Shown here: positions 9,648 through 19,336 of the stretch, in pieces
How positions within the stretch are numbered: the first letter of the stretch is position 1
How the letters are laid out: every line of letters begins with the position of its first letter
Assembly (NCBI GenBank): GCA_041748555.1
Contig: JBGTDA010000034.1
Location: 1-64,000 of the forward strand
Reading direction: 5' to 3'
Length of the DNA: 64,000 nucleotides
Origin: Rhodonellum sp041748555
GTDB taxonomy: Bacteria > Bacteroidota > Bacteroidia > Cytophagales > Cyclobacteriaceae
Translations under genes and position numbers: made by a program
Notes under the pieces: generated by a model
Databases searched by the model: none
Told to the model about the DNA's origin: nothing
What the model saw: only the letters and a program-made list of their open reading frames with translations

Positions 9648-11363
9648 ATGAAAACATCGGTTTCCAAAATAATTTATGAAGGTTTTTGCCAATACTTCAA
9701 TATGTTCAATGAACTGACCCGACTTGCTCCGGACTATTTTAAAAAGCGTGACTGGAAGGGATTGCAACTCCAACATAAAAAAAGGCTGAGGCTGTATAAG
9801 GATCATGTGAATGCCACCAAACTTCAGCTTCAATCAGTCCTTGGGACACCTAATGGGGATTCGGCACTCTGGAAGGAAGTCAAATCCAATTATTCCCTGT
9901 CGATCCAACAAAGCAAAGAAAAAGAATTGGCTGAAACATATTTTAATTCCGTTATCCGAAAGACTTATCCAAGCCTGGAAGTCAGTGAAGAGCTGATGTT
10001 TGTGTATGAGGGATATGATACCTGCGACCTTCTTCCGAGTGAACACCTTTTTTACAGTTATCCCTCAACATGGGGATTACAAAAAATCATCCGAAAGATC
10101 ATGGAGGATTTTGATATGGGAGTTCCTTATATGGAAAAGGAAAAAGATATCCAACATCTTGTAAAGGCGATTCGGGATGTGATCCTCACCCGATACCAAA
10201 CTACAGCAGATACGACTACACAGGTTTTAAAAAGCGTTTTCTACCGAAACAAAGCAGCATATCTGATCGGAAGAACAAGGGTCGGGGGAAAATGGATGCC
10301 ATTTATCATTCCGTTTCTACATGGATCAAAGGGCATTTTTGTGGACACAATGATTTTTGATCCCAATATCATGAGTGGTCTTTTCAGCTTCACCCGTTCC
10401 TATTTCATGGTAGAAACCGAAATTCCGTCCCAGTTGGTGGCTTTCCTCAATTCCGTAATAAGCCAAAAGAAAATCCATGAACTTTATAATGCCATCGGCT
10501 TTAATAAGCATGGCAAAACCGAATTCTATAGGGATTTTCTTATTCACCTTTCTCAAAGCGAAGACAAATTTGTACAGACAAAAGGAATCAAAGGCATGGT
10601 GATGACGGTCTTTACTCTTCCTTCTTATAACATTGTGTTCAAGCTTATCAAGGATCACTTTGAGCCACCGAAAAACATGACCCGTCAGGAAGTGAGGGGT
10701 AAATACAAACTGGTCTCTTTGCATGACCGTGTAGGCCGGATGGCGGATACACATGAATTTGAATATTTTGAATTTCCGCTGAGCAGGTTCCATCCCGATA
10801 TGATCCGGGAACTTAAAAACACCTGCAATTCCCTGTTGAAATTCGAAGGTGAAAAACTGATCATCAAGCATCTTTATACCGAGCGCCGGATGATTCCCCT
10901 GAATATTTATCTGGAGTCCTGCACGCTGGAGGAGGCGCGGCAGGTGGTGGAAGAGTATGGGAATGCTATCCTGCAGCTTGCTCAGGTTAATATCTTTCCT
11001 GGGGATATGATGACCAAGAATTTTGGAGTTACCCGGCAAAAGCGGGTGATTTTTTATGACTATGATGAAATCGAATTTTTGACTGATATGAACTTCCGAT
11101 GGAAACCGAAAGCAGAGACAAATGAGCAGATATATGCTTCAGGTCCCTGGTATGACATTGCAAAAAATGATGTCTTTCCGGAAGATTTCAAACGGTTTAT
11201 GATCGGAAGGGCGGATGTCAAAGCCCATTTTATTTCCTATCATGAGTCGCTGTTCAATCCGGATTATTGGATCGAAATCCAGAAAAAAATCAAATCCGGT
11301 GAACTGCTGCACGCTTTTCCCTATCCCGGGAGCATCCGGTTCAGACCGGAGGAGGAAGTTTGA
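9648..11363 (+). CDS. aceK: Isocitrate dehydrogenase kinase/phosphatase
   Basis: 571 residues, the usual AceK length. AceK reversibly phosphorylates isocitrate dehydrogenase in the cytoplasm and so directs isocitrate between the TCA cycle and the glyoxylate shunt. The C-terminal kinase core shows KHLYTERRMIPLNIYLE, then NIFPGDMMTKNFGV and RVIFYDYDEIEFL, where the DYDE acidic cluster binds metal/ATP. The N-terminal regulatory half (FNELTRLAPDYFKKRDWKG) is also typical. In enterobacteria aceK follows aceBA; here it stands alone, with no isocitrate lyase or malate synthase in the window. A strong terminator follows. Confidence 0.95.
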   Translation: MKTSVSKIIYEGFCQYFNMFNELTRLAPDYFKKRDWKGLQLQHKKRLRLYKDHVNATKLQLQSVLGTPNGDSALWKEVKSNYSLSIQQSKEKELAETYFNSVIRKTYPSLEVSEELMFVYEGYDTCDLLPSEHLFYSYPSTWGLQKIIRKIMEDFDMGVPYMEKEKDIQHLVKAIRDVILTRYQTTADTTTQVLKSVFYRNKAAYLIGRTRVGGKWMPFIIPFLHGSKGIFVDTMIFDPNIMSGLFSFTRSYFMVETEIPSQLVAFLNSVISQKKIHELYNAIGFNKHGKTEFYRDFLIHLSQSEDKFVQTKGIKGMVMTVFTLPSYNIVFKLIKDHFEPPKNMTRQEVRGKYKLVSLHDRVGRMADTHEFEYFEFPLSRFHPDMIRELKNTCNSLLKFEGEKLIIKHLYTERRMIPLNIYLESCTLEEARQVVEEYGNAILQLAQVNIFPGDMMTKNFGVTRQKRVIFYDYDEIEFLTDMNFRWKPKAETNEQIYASGPWYDIAKNDVFPEDFKRFMIGRADVKAHFISYHESLFNPDYWIEIQKKIKSGELLHAFPYPGSIRFRPEEEV

Positions 11364-11387
11364 ATAGAAGAGCAGGCAGCCACCAGC

Positions 11388-11429
11388 AAAAAAGTCCTGA
11401 TAGATTTTTACATCAATGAGGACTTTTTT
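11388..11429 (+). terminator. Intrinsic terminator after aceK
   Basis: Arms AAAAAAGTCCT (11388-11398) and AGGACTTTTTT (11419-11429) are perfectly complementary around a 20-nt loop and end in a T run, 25 bp after the aceK stop. Confidence 0.8.
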
Positions 11430-11676
11430 CAGGGGATTTCGGCTAGTGGGCTAAATGTTTAAATGTTAGCTGCTGGCATTTTTGTCCGCCAACCAAGTCG
11501 TCCACTACCGTTGATTTAAAAACTAAAGTTTGTTAAGCACAAAACTGTCATAAAAGCACGTCACCCCGCTTTTGGCAATACCGTGTTGGGGCATCGTGGT
11601 TTTTATTCTCATTATTATTTTTGAAGCTTTTGAAAAGCGCATGGTTTACCCTTTGGTATTGCACTTGTCTTTCATT
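11430..11676. other. Intergenic spacer after aceK
   Basis: Nothing coding was seen. The region is AT-rich with no recognised repeat except a GCTTTTGGCAATACCGTGTT tract near 11.57 kb that resembles the kind of repeated intergenic text common in this phylum. Confidence 0.35.
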
Positions 11677-12039
11677 TTAGATTCTTGTGAGTTTATAATT
11701 TCTATCTAAAGCAATGATTCCAATACAAAGGAGCAGAGGAACCAATGGACCCATGTGGTGTTCTATACCGGCTTCTGCCCCTACCGATACACCAACCGCC
11801 CCAATGAGGATGATAATTAACCCTAGGGCTGCCCAAATCCTTAATGGCTTCATGTAAAGCCCTATGCAACCAATAATTTCCATCAGGCCTATGAATTGGC
11901 TGAACCCTGCTGAATAATTCAGGGCCTCGGCATTTTCCACAAACATAGGGAGCTAAATCAGTTTTAAAACTCCACCAGTACCTACTCCTAGCGTGATGAG
12001 GAGGATCAAAATCCAAAGGTTAATTTTTTTGTATTTCAT
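11677..12039 (-). pseudogene. DoxX-like membrane protein, broken by in-frame TAG
   Basis: Read from the ATG at 12037-12039, the frame gives a normal ~120-residue DoxX-like protein (KINLWILILLITLG at the N-terminus, PMFVENAEAL, four membrane segments) except for one in-frame TAG at codon 29, just after LKLI and just before LPMFVE. The codons on both sides are in the same frame, so a single substitution made the stop. Translation could restart at the ATG three codons later (11946), giving 89 residues lacking the first membrane segment. DoxX-family proteins are small inner-membrane proteins of varied or unknown function. A sequencing error at one base is the main alternative. Confidence 0.75.
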
Positions 12040-12051
12040 TTTTTTATTTTT

Positions 12052-12420
12052 TTATAAGTTTAAAATTCCGATGCGTTTATTCTGAAACTGAGTTTCGTGA
12101 GCCTCTTTAATTATGTATGCTGCACACGCTTCGAATGAAACTGAAGCTGTTTGTGGTTTTAGAGATTCTTCTACAAGAATTTTATAGGAGTCATTGAAGC
12201 TGCCAGGAATCATCCTTGGCGGACATACGTACAGGTAATTTATATCAGAACCTGCCACTTTTAGGTAGGCATTCCAATGTTCGTTCGCCATTGCTTTAAG
12301 AAAGGGTGGAAAGCCAAGCTGGCGAAATTGCTGGCCATATTCTAAATCGGGTAATATGCCTGCACCACCAAGGGCAATTAACTTTTCTGCCTTAAAATGT
12401 TTTACGATGTTGGATATACC
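12052..12420 (-). pseudogene. 5'-truncated NAD(P)-binding (NmrA/SDR-like) protein
   Basis: The frame running from about 12420 down to the stop at 12052 reads GISNIVKHFKAEKLIALGG, then WNAYLKVAGSDINYLYVCPP and later AYIIKEAHETQFQNKRIGI. This is the C-terminal two thirds of an NAD(P)H-binding epimerase/reductase-like protein. The N-terminal GxxGxxG nucleotide-binding segment is missing; at about 12420 the frame meets the 3' end of a different small gene and stop codons. So a deletion has removed the 5' part. The family call is moderately sure; loss of function is likely. Confidence 0.6.
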
Positions 12421-12611
12421 CCGAGTAATCTTTTAACAGAAAGATAACTTATTTCCAAACTGTCTAATTTCTCTGTACCCAGTTGGCCATTGTGAGAAGG
12501 TGAAAAAAATAAATTTTGACTCTTCAGAAGAAGAAATACAATTGCAACAGCACTAATGATAGCATATATGCCTAATATCCAGATGTAGTTTTTCATTCGT
12601 TTTTTATTCAT
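12402..12611 (-). CDS. Short single-span membrane protein, probably 3'-truncated
   Basis: 69 residues with one membrane segment (YIWILGIYAIISAVAIVFLLL) after a basic N-terminus. It starts 12 bp after the DUF6090 gene and probably shares its transcript. The last few codons (VYPTS) come from the NAD(P)-binding remnant read in another frame, so the native C-terminus seems to have been lost at the deletion junction near 12420. No family is recognised. Confidence 0.45.
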   Translation of the reverse strand: MNKKRMKNYIWILGIYAIISAVAIVFLLLKSQNLFFSPSHNGQLGTEKLDSLEISYLSVKRLLGVYPTS

Positions 12612-12623
12612 GACAAAGAGGGG

Positions 12624-13355
12624 TTAGGATTTTTGTAAATTATATATTAGCTGCTCGGTTTTAGGTAAAATACGGTGGTAATAATATAGCGCATTTTGTA
12701 AAAGGCCCATTTTAATAGTCAATACAGCATTAAATTCCCGGCTTAGATTTCCAATATCCACATTTAGCCACGCTTGCTCAAACAATTCTCCATTTGTAAT
12801 AAGCCCAGTATGAATAGGATAATTCTGTAAATAACTCTCCAAAAGATTGGCATGAGATCTAAATGCGACTTCCTTATAATAATTATGTTCATTTTGTAAA
12901 TCCTGCAATTCATTGATTTCATTTAGGATTATATTATCCAATAAACCTAAATCTCCGGTAGCCTTCATGGTTTCGAAGGTAGTAGTATAAAACCTTACGA
13001 AAGGCGGCATGTTTGGATTAAATTCGGTTTTGGCTAAATGAATCAGGGTATCAGAATTTGTTTGCAGATTATTTAAGCGTTGTTCATATAATTTGATGAG
13101 ATTTAATTCCTCTGAAAACTGTTCCTTAGCTTTCTGGATTTGCGTAATGTCTTTTTGAAAATCAGCTATAAGTAGGTTCTTATAGTTTTTGGCTAATTCT
13201 TTTTCCTGTCGGTTTTCATTAAAACCTGTGAGTTGAATAGCTAATAAAACACTAATTACAATTAGGAAAATTTCCCCTGTGGCATACAACATGTATTTTC
13301 GCCAACCATTAGTATTTATATGATTTTTTCTAATGTTTGCAAATAATCGTAACAT
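12624..13355 (-). CDS. DUF6090 family protein
   Basis: 243 residues. A single membrane helix (MLYATGEIFLIVISVLLAIQ, residues ~22-42) follows a short basic tail, and the sequence GEIFLIVISVLLAIQ followed by FNENRQEK is the hallmark of DUF6090. The rest is a helical extracytoplasmic domain. The family is frequent in Bacteroidota and unassigned. It is the first gene of a minus-strand pair with the 69-residue membrane protein. Confidence 0.8.
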   Translation of the reverse strand: MLRLFANIRKNHINTNGWRKYMLYATGEIFLIVISVLLAIQLTGFNENRQEKELAKNYKNLLIADFQKDITQIQKAKEQFSEELNLIKLYEQRLNNLQTNSDTLIHLAKTEFNPNMPPFVRFYTTTFETMKATGDLGLLDNIILNEINELQDLQNEHNYYKEVAFRSHANLLESYLQNYPIHTGLITNGELFEQAWLNVDIGNLSREFNAVLTIKMGLLQNALYYYHRILPKTEQLIYNLQKS

Positions 13356-13664
13356 ATCCGATTTATTGTTATTTTTAAATTTAATGTTTTTGAGGTCGCT
13401 GTCTAACCAGATATTATTTCTCTATGGGTAATATCATCTGCCTTTACCATCCTTCTGATTTAATTGTTAAATATTATGTCTTTGCTTTGAGAACGGTTAA
13501 TTCGATGGCAAAGCTCATCAAAATATCAATTGATATTGTTTTTGCTTACCCAGGAATAAGTTGTTCTTATCCAAGATTCTTTCTCCTGTTAGATTTCAAA
13601 TGAAATATTCCCTTTTTCTGACAGTGTTACATTCCTTAATTGTTTTAGTTTAGAAATTGAGAAT
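13356..13664. other. Intergenic, nothing recognised
   Basis: About 310 bp of AT-rich sequence upstream of the DUF6090 gene. No open frame with protein-like character and no repeat was noticed. Confidence 0.4.
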
Positions 13665-14000
13665 CTAATGTAGCCGGATTTTAATTTTAAATACTCCAAA
13701 TACTCCTGTCGAAGAAAAATATGATTCTGTTTTATGAAGTTTTATCAGGTCCCAAAGATTCCCATATAAGTCTTCAAAAACCGTGACTTTCCCATATTCC
13801 CCAATACTTGTCGGCCGAAAAATTTACTATTGTTGTCAATCGGATTTTGGTAATCTCGATCAAAATTATCGGTATGTAGAAATAAAAAAAACGCATCCGC
13901 CAGTTTGGTTTCCTATTCTGCTTTTTTGTTCTTCATTCACCCCGTTGGCTAATAATATAGAGCATTCATTTGTTCCTTTTGGACTCACTAATCGATACTA
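13665..14000 (-). pseudogene. Glyoxalase/bleomycin-resistance (VOC) family remnant
   Basis: Pieces of one VOC protein are found in order on the minus strand in different frames: RLVSPKGTNECSILLANG, NEEQKSRIGNQTGG, then FLFLHTDNFDRDYQNP, then GEYGKVTVFEDLYGNLWDLI ending at the TAG at 13665-13667. The frame changes at the T-run near 13.89 kb and again near 13.81 kb, and the N-terminal part upstream of ~14000 is missing. The final VTVFEDLYGNLWDL is characteristic of the family. It is a dead gene; the original enzyme activity is unknown. Confidence 0.7.
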
Positions 14001-14147
14001 TGGAAAATCTGCTAGCTTTTATATATTAAGCTGTGTAAGGGTTGATGGCACCTTCGGTCTCTTGAATTGCAGGTTGCTCCGGCCCTTCTCCCCGAAAAAC
14101 AAAGACAGCTGGGGGATTTCCGGATAATCCCTTTCCAATAAAAAAAC

Positions 14148-15223
14148 ATGAAAATATATATGTTGTTTAATGCGCTACTTTTGATGATGATAGCTTACAA
14201 CCAAAATGACCAATGGTATTCGCCGGAGGATTTTTCGAAGGTTAAGAAAATCGATGTCCATGTCCATATCGATTCGGACCGGTCAACCTTTGTTGAAAAG
14301 GCAAGGACAGATAATTTCCGACTCATCAACGTGAGTTTGGAGGTTGATGACGGTTGGAATGATGTCTACGGGAAATACGGGTATGGACTTAACCAACATC
14401 AATCGTTTCCTAAAACGGTGGATATGGTCACTGCCTTTGCTGTTTCAGACTGGGACGATGAAAACTGGGAAGACAAGGTGATTTCATGGTTGGACAGTTG
14501 TTTTAAACAAGGAGCACTGGGAGTGAAGGTTTGGAAAAACATTGGCATGGTATCCAGAGATACGCAGGCAATCTCATCTCGATAGATGATGATAAGTTTG
14601 ATCCTGTGTTACACTTCATCCAGGATCAGGGAAAGACATTGATGGGTCATCTTGGAGAACCTAAAAACTGCTGGTTGCCCTTGGACTCCATGACTACACA
14701 AAATGACCGACGCTATTTTGAAAATCATCCTGAGTATCATATGTATTTACATCCGGAAATGCCCTCGCATGAAGCACTGATGCAGGCTAGGGACTGTGTG
14801 CTGGAAAAGCATCCCGATTTAAGGTTTGTAGGTGCCCATATGGGAAGCCTGGAATACAGTGTGGACGAGCTGGCAAAACGCCTTGACCGGTATCCGAACA
14901 TGTCGGTGGATTTGGCGGCAAGAATGGGGCAGTTGTTTTACCAGACGGCAGATGGCCGGGAGAAAGTGCGGGATTTTTTTATTTAATATCAGGACAGGAT
15001 TCTGTATGGGACCGACTTGGGGGACAACGGTGAGCATTCCCCGGAAAATCTGTATCGGAGCATGGATGAAAACTGGAAAAGGGATTGGGAGTTTTTTGTG
15101 ACTGATAATAACATAAACAGTCCACTGATCCAAGATTCTTTCAGTGGTTTAAAATTGCCGAAGGAGGTGGTGGATAAGATTTATTACCACAATGCGGTGA
15201 GATGGTTTGGGATGGAGGAGTAG
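14148..15223 (+). pseudogene. Amidohydrolase (Amidohydro_2-like), frameshifted paralogue
   Basis: This is a near-identical relative of the intact gene at 26010-27086. Two lesions are seen. At 14563/14564 one base is missing (GATACGCAGG against GATACTGCAGG in the intact copy), which ends the first frame at 14585. At 14984-14986 a GAA codon of the intact copy has become TAA. The metal-binding HVH motif near the N-terminus and the AHMGSLEYS region remain readable. The homology also extends a little upstream of the ATG. The lesions differ in kind, so sequencing error alone is unlikely. Confidence 0.9.
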
Positions 15224-15247
15224 GGGGACATTACAAAAAAAATAGCT

Positions 15248-16024
15248 TCAGTCCAAACCCAATATCTCCACAGCCTCTTTTGGTAATCTATCTAAGGTTT
15301 CCTGTTTGATATACCGTTGCTGATCCACCTGTTGAGGCTGGTCTTTTCGGCAAAAATAGCTATGGATTGCCCTTCGGGGATTGGGAGTATTGTTGTTGGT
15401 GCCGCCATGCCAAGTGTGTGAATTGAATATCACTACGGATCCTGCGGGTGCATTAATGATCACTTCATCCGGATGGGAAGCCAAGGGGTCATCCATGCTG
15501 TCCTGCGGAAGGCTACCGTTTAGATGGGTTCCGGGTACAACCCTCGTGGCACCGTTTTCCCTGCTGAAATCATCCAGCAGCCAAATGGAGTTACACACTT
15601 TATAATCATCCACAGCCACCGCTTCATGCCAGTCAACATGCAGTTTCTGCAATCCGGCTCCCGGTTTTGCGGAGCGATAATTTAAGGAGGAAAGCTTGAT
15701 GTTTTTACCCAGAACATGGGAAATAGCCGCCAGCACTTTCGGATGGGTATAAAAGATATCAAACTCCTGACCTTTGTTGACCAAATCTGCCAGACGGTCT
15801 GCACCACTTTCTTTGGGGTGCCTGATATGGGGAGAGTCCATCAACTCACTGCCGGCATTTTCACCTTCCTTTTCCAGAAGCTCCCCGATTTTGTATCTGA
15901 TGGAAGCCAGTTGACTATCGGTCAGGATGCTTCCTAGATTGAGATAGCCGTTATGATCCAAAAAATCTTTTTCTTCCTTGCTTAGCGTATGATCGGTCAT
16001 TCCTGTTTTTGGTGAAAAGTCCAT
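15248..16024 (-). CDS. Phytanoyl-CoA dioxygenase (PhyH) family protein
   Basis: 258 residues. The non-haem iron facial triad is visible as H129-x-D131 (KLHVDWHEAV) and H206 (NSHTWHGG), with R218 a candidate 2-oxoglutarate-binding residue. PhyH enzymes are Fe(II)/2-oxoglutarate-dependent hydroxylases in the cytoplasm; the natural substrate here is unknown and need not be phytanoyl-CoA. The gene converges with the amidohydrolase pseudogene and stands alone on the minus strand. Confidence 0.88.
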   Translation of the reverse strand: MDFSPKTGMTDHTLSKEEKDFLDHNGYLNLGSILTDSQLASIRYKIGELLEKEGENAGSELMDSPHIRHPKESGADRLADLVNKGQEFDIFYTHPKVLAAISHVLGKNIKLSSLNYRSAKPGAGLQKLHVDWHEAVAVDDYKVCNSIWLLDDFSRENGATRVVPGTHLNGSLPQDSMDDPLASHPDEVIINAPAGSVVIFNSHTWHGGTNNNTPNPRRAIHSYFCRKDQPQQVDQQRYIKQETLDRLPKEAVEILGLD

Positions 16025-16290
16025 GGATGTTTTTGGGATTAATCAGGTTCTTAATATCAGGTTCTTATTATCAAAAGTAGCCATTTTGAAAGAAGAGTCC
16101 ATGAAAAAACCTTGCAGTTTGAAATATTCTGATCTATTAATTTTACCCGTCACTTCCTGAAATTACTTGTCACTCTTTTCCTGCTATCCCGTGAGATTCT
16201 TCATTTCGCTGTAGGGTTCTTGGTTAATAAAGATTCACCAAAGCTCGTTCTGAATGACGCCGTCTTCCGACTGCGGTTTTCCAGCTACTT

Positions 16291-17340
16291 TTAGAGCGAA
16301 TACTTCTGTTTGTTGGCAAAAGCTACCAGGGAGAGCATAATCGGGACTTCCACTAAAACCCCCACAACACAGACCAAAGCCGCAGGACTTTCCAGCCCAA
16401 ACAAGGCAATGGCAACGGCAACCGAGAGTTCAAAGAAATTACTCGCACCAATCATTGCCGCAGGGGCACAAACAGCATGTGTTAGTTTCAGCTTTTTGCC
16501 ACTGAACCAAGTCAAAAAGAAGATAAAATAGGTTTGTATAATTAAAGGAATGGCTATAAAAAAGATGATCAATGGGTTATTCAGGATATTTTCTCCCTGA
16601 AATGCAAACAATAACAGCAAGGTGAACAATAGCGCAAAAATGCTCAACGGTTTTAATTTTTGTAGAAAGTTGTTTGTAAACCATTCTTTACCTTTTGAAC
16701 CTATCAAATATCGGCTGGTAATAAAGCCGGCCACCAACGGAATGACCACATATATAACAACACTTAAAATCAAGGTGTTATATGGAATGATCACATCGGT
16801 GATTCCCAAGAGGAAGCCAACAATAGGAACAAATGCAACGAGGATGATCAAATCGTTAACCGAAACCTGCATTAACGTATAATTTGGATCCCCGTCACTC
16901 AGGTAGGACCAGACAAAAACCATTGCCGTGCAAGGTGCTGCTCCAAGTAAAATTGCCCCCGCAATATATTCACCTGCCAGTTCAGGCGAGATAAAGGCCG
17001 AATAGAGGTTGGAGAAAAAGAACCAAGCGAAAAAAGCCATGGTAAAGGGTTTGATCAACCAGTTGACAACAACTGTGAGAACAATACCTTTTGGTTTCTT
17101 CCCTATTTTTTTCAGACTTGTAAAATCAATCTGAAGCATCATCGGATAGATCATCATCCAAACCAGGATTGCTATTGGAATATTGACATTATAAATTTCC
17201 AGGGTGCTAAGGTATTCCATGGAATCCCCGGCAATATAGCCTATGCCAATACCACCAATAATGCACAACGCTACCCAAAGACTTAAATACCGCTCAAAAA
17301 AAGCAATCTGTTTTTTAGGCTTTTTGGTTGCTGTGGTCAT
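16291..17340 (-). CDS. acr3: ACR3-family arsenite efflux permease
   Basis: 349 residues with about ten membrane helices. C137 in the motif GAAPCTAMVFVWSYL is the conserved cysteine of ACR3 permeases. The protein expels As(III) across the inner membrane using the proton gradient, possibly helped by the ArsA encoded at the head of this operon. It is the last gene of the arsenic operon and overlaps the reductase gene by 4 bp (ATGA), a sign of translational coupling. ACR3 rather than ArsB is certain from the fold and length. Confidence 0.94.
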   Translation of the reverse strand: MTTATKKPKKQIAFFERYLSLWVALCIIGGIGIGYIAGDSMEYLSTLEIYNVNIPIAILVWMMIYPMMLQIDFTSLKKIGKKPKGIVLTVVVNWLIKPFTMAFFAWFFFSNLYSAFISPELAGEYIAGAILLGAAPCTAMVFVWSYLSDGDPNYTLMQVSVNDLIILVAFVPIVGFLLGITDVIIPYNTLILSVVIYVVIPLVAGFITSRYLIGSKGKEWFTNNFLQKLKPLSIFALLFTLLLLFAFQGENILNNPLIIFFIAIPLIIQTYFIFFLTWFSGKKLKLTHAVCAPAAMIGASNFFELSVAVAIALFGLESPAALVCVVGVLVEVPIMLSLVAFANKQKYSL

Positions 17341-17972
17341 ATCTTTTGAATTTTGGAATAAACATATTTTAATTCGGCAGCGATCTGGGTGCTTCTTTCC
17401 AGATACTTTTGGCTCTGCTGTGCGGTATTGTCAAAAGCCTTTGGGTCTTCATAAGTGACCGGAATGCGTTTCTCCGCACCTGCAATAAAGGGACAACCGG
17501 CATCGGCCTGGGAACAGGTCATAATAGCGGCAAAACCTGATGAAGGATTGAATGCATTGTCATAGGTTTTCGAAAAACCGATTACCGGATGGGCGTTTTC
17601 ACCAAATTTGATACTGTAAACCGGGTTCTTTTCTTGCGAAAGCTTTGTGATTTCAAAGCCTTGTTGCTCCAATGTTTCCGCAGCCATAGGGAACAACGCC
17701 GTGGCTTCTGTCCCTCCCGAATAGCAGCATACATTCGGAATCTCATAATGCGCTGCCAATGCCTGCGCCCAAACCTGGGACAAATGGCTTCTCCGGGAAT
17801 TGTGGGTACAGATAAAGTTAAGGCGCACTTCAGCCTTGCTGCTCACTTTGGATTGGATAAAATCGATCAGGGGTTGAAGTGTCTTTTTTCTTTCTTCTGA
17901 AATAGTTGCTACATCTAAAGCAGTGATGCTTTCTCCGACTTTTTGAAATAGGTGATCCTGTGTTTTTATCAT
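17337..17972 (-). CDS. arsC: Arsenate reductase of the low-molecular-weight phosphatase fold
   Basis: 211 residues. The catalytic P-loop is C55-T-H-N-S-R-R-S62 (CX5RS), followed by cysteines in MTCSQADAGCPF that may form the disulfide relay. These enzymes reduce As(V) to As(III), which the downstream Acr3 then exports. The ~45-residue N-terminal extension before the P-loop is longer than in the small thioredoxin-coupled ArsC. The place between arsM and acr3 supports the role; a protein-tyrosine-phosphatase activity cannot be excluded. Confidence 0.88.
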   Translation of the reverse strand: MIKTQDHLFQKVGESITALDVATISEERKKTLQPLIDFIQSKVSSKAEVRLNFICTHNSRRSHLSQVWAQALAAHYEIPNVCCYSGGTEATALFPMAAETLEQQGFEITKLSQEKNPVYSIKFGENAHPVIGFSKTYDNAFNPSSGFAAIMTCSQADAGCPFIAGAEKRIPVTYEDPKAFDNTAQQSQKYLERSTQIAAELKYVYSKIQKI

Positions 17973-18006
17973 TTGAATGGGAAGTTATTTATGAATGGGA
18001 AATTTT

Positions 18007-18879
18007 TTAGCAACATCCTGAAGCTGGACCACAGTGGCTATTCGGTATTTTAATTTGACCTCCTGCTACCTGCAAGCCTTTTATCCCGGGTTTTTGGGCA
18101 AAAACAGTGATACTGAAAATTCCGACAGTACCTTTCTTAAAATCCTCTTTTTCCGTAGAATTCAGATAGCGGTCAAGAATTTCGTCCGGAATGATGATGG
18201 GCTTTTCCTTTTGTATACTGATGTTTTCAAAACCGCTTTCTTTGACATGTTTTAAATAGTCTGCTTTCTGGATGGCACCTGTTACGCAACCTGCATACAT
18301 TTCGGCATCTGCACGAAACTTTTCGGGCAAGTCACCCACCAAAACAATATCAGTGATACTGAAATGCCCTCCCGGTTTCAAGGTGCGGTATATTTCTTTG
18401 ATCACTTTTTTCTTATCAGGAACAAGGTTCAGCACGCAGTTACTGACGATCACATCGGCAACATTGTCCGAAACGGGCATTTGCTCAATATCTCCCTGAC
18501 GGAATTCTACATTGTTGAATCCGAGTTTTTCTGCATTTGCCCGTGCCCTCTTGATCATAGCTTCTGTAAAGTCGATACCTATGACTTTGCCCGTTTCCCC
18601 TGTTTCGTGACGCGCAATAAAGCAATCATTGCCCGCTCCGGAACCCAGATCTATTACAGTATCTCCTTTTTGGATTTTGGCAAACCGGGTCGGTAGTCCA
18701 CAACCCAATCCCAAGTCTGCATCTGCATTATATCCTGCCGTTCCCGAGTAATCATCGGTCATGATATTATATACTTCCTGGCCACAGGAACCGGCACCAC
18801 AACAGGGGGCATTTTCCTGGGCAGCGATCTCGCCGTATTTTTCCCGAACGATCTTTTTTAGTTCTTCTGAAGTTTTCAT
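18007..18879 (-). CDS. arsM: Arsenite S-adenosylmethionine methyltransferase
   Basis: 290 residues. The SAM-binding motif is DLGSGAGND (from D77). Cysteines C26, C27 and C32 lie near the N-terminus, C60 in GLGCGLP, and others in SNCVLNLVP and YAGCVTGA; these last types bind As(III) in ArsM proteins. The C-terminus ends CGPASGCC, a further thiol-rich tail. ArsM methylates As(III) to mono-, di- and trimethyl forms. The gene lies between arsR and arsC in the operon. Confidence 0.93.
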   Translation of the reverse strand: MKTSEELKKIVREKYGEIAAQENAPCCGAGSCGQEVYNIMTDDYSGTAGYNADADLGLGCGLPTRFAKIQKGDTVIDLGSGAGNDCFIARHETGETGKVIGIDFTEAMIKRARANAEKLGFNNVEFRQGDIEQMPVSDNVADVIVSNCVLNLVPDKKKVIKEIYRTLKPGGHFSITDIVLVGDLPEKFRADAEMYAGCVTGAIQKADYLKHVKESGFENISIQKEKPIIIPDEILDRYLNSTEKEDFKKGTVGIFSITVFAQKPGIKGLQVAGGQIKIPNSHCGPASGCC

Positions 18880-18999
18880 GGTTCAATTTTTTTTAATCAA
18901 TGACCTAATAATCCGCACGTAAGTGGATCTGAAATTTATTTAAGAGTATCTAATCCTAATTGTCAAGTTTGAATGTGAAGACAAACCTGCCAGGCTTTA

Positions 19000-19335
19000 T
19001 CAACAATCGGGGCAGTAAACGGGAGGTTGAAAACTATCGAATAGATCGCTGAACAGCCCTTTTATCTCTGCCCATCGCTCAGGGTTGATGCAGTAACTCA
19101 CTGATACTCCTTCGATGGTTCCCTGAATGATACCGCTGTTTTTAAGCTCCCTAAGATGCTGACTGACGGTGGCTTGTGCCAATCCCAGTTCCTCTACCAG
19201 ATGTCCGTTGAAACAGGTGTTGGATTTCAGTAAATACTGGATAATGGCCACCCGTGCAGGATGGGCAAGGACTTTCGCCACATTCGCCAGTTCATTTTGC
19301 TTTTCGGTAAACAGATCACTTTTTGTTACGCCCAT
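19000..19335 (-). CDS. arsR: ArsR-family metalloregulator
   Basis: The preferred start is the ATG at 19333-19335, one base after the arsA stop, giving 111 residues; an ATG at 19377 would overlap arsA by 41 bp. The winged-helix DNA-binding domain includes HLVEELGLAQATVSQHLREL. Cysteines include one in NTCFNGHL, one in YCINPERW and the C-terminal YCPDC, candidates for arsenite sensing. It is expected to repress the operon in which it is the second gene. The usual ELCVCDL metal site is replaced, so the sensing site may be of another type. Confidence 0.88.
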   Translation of the reverse strand: MGVTKSDLFTEKQNELANVAKVLAHPARVAIIQYLLKSNTCFNGHLVEELGLAQATVSQHLRELKNSGIIQGTIEGVSVSYCINPERWAEIKGLFSDLFDSFQPPVYCPDC

Positions 19336-19336
19336 A

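Noticed and set aside
10326..11039. 237-codon minus-strand open frame
   Set aside because: Antisense to aceK, which is certain.
13783..14127. 114-codon plus-strand open frame
   Set aside because: The opposite strand carries a readable VOC-family remnant over the same bases; the plus frame shows no protein-like features.
11677..15223. Stop-codon readthrough or recoding to explain the in-frame TAG and TAA codons
   Set aside because: The same genes or their neighbours also carry frameshifts and truncations, both TAG and TAA occur, and intact genes use both as normal stops, so pseudogenes are the simpler reading.
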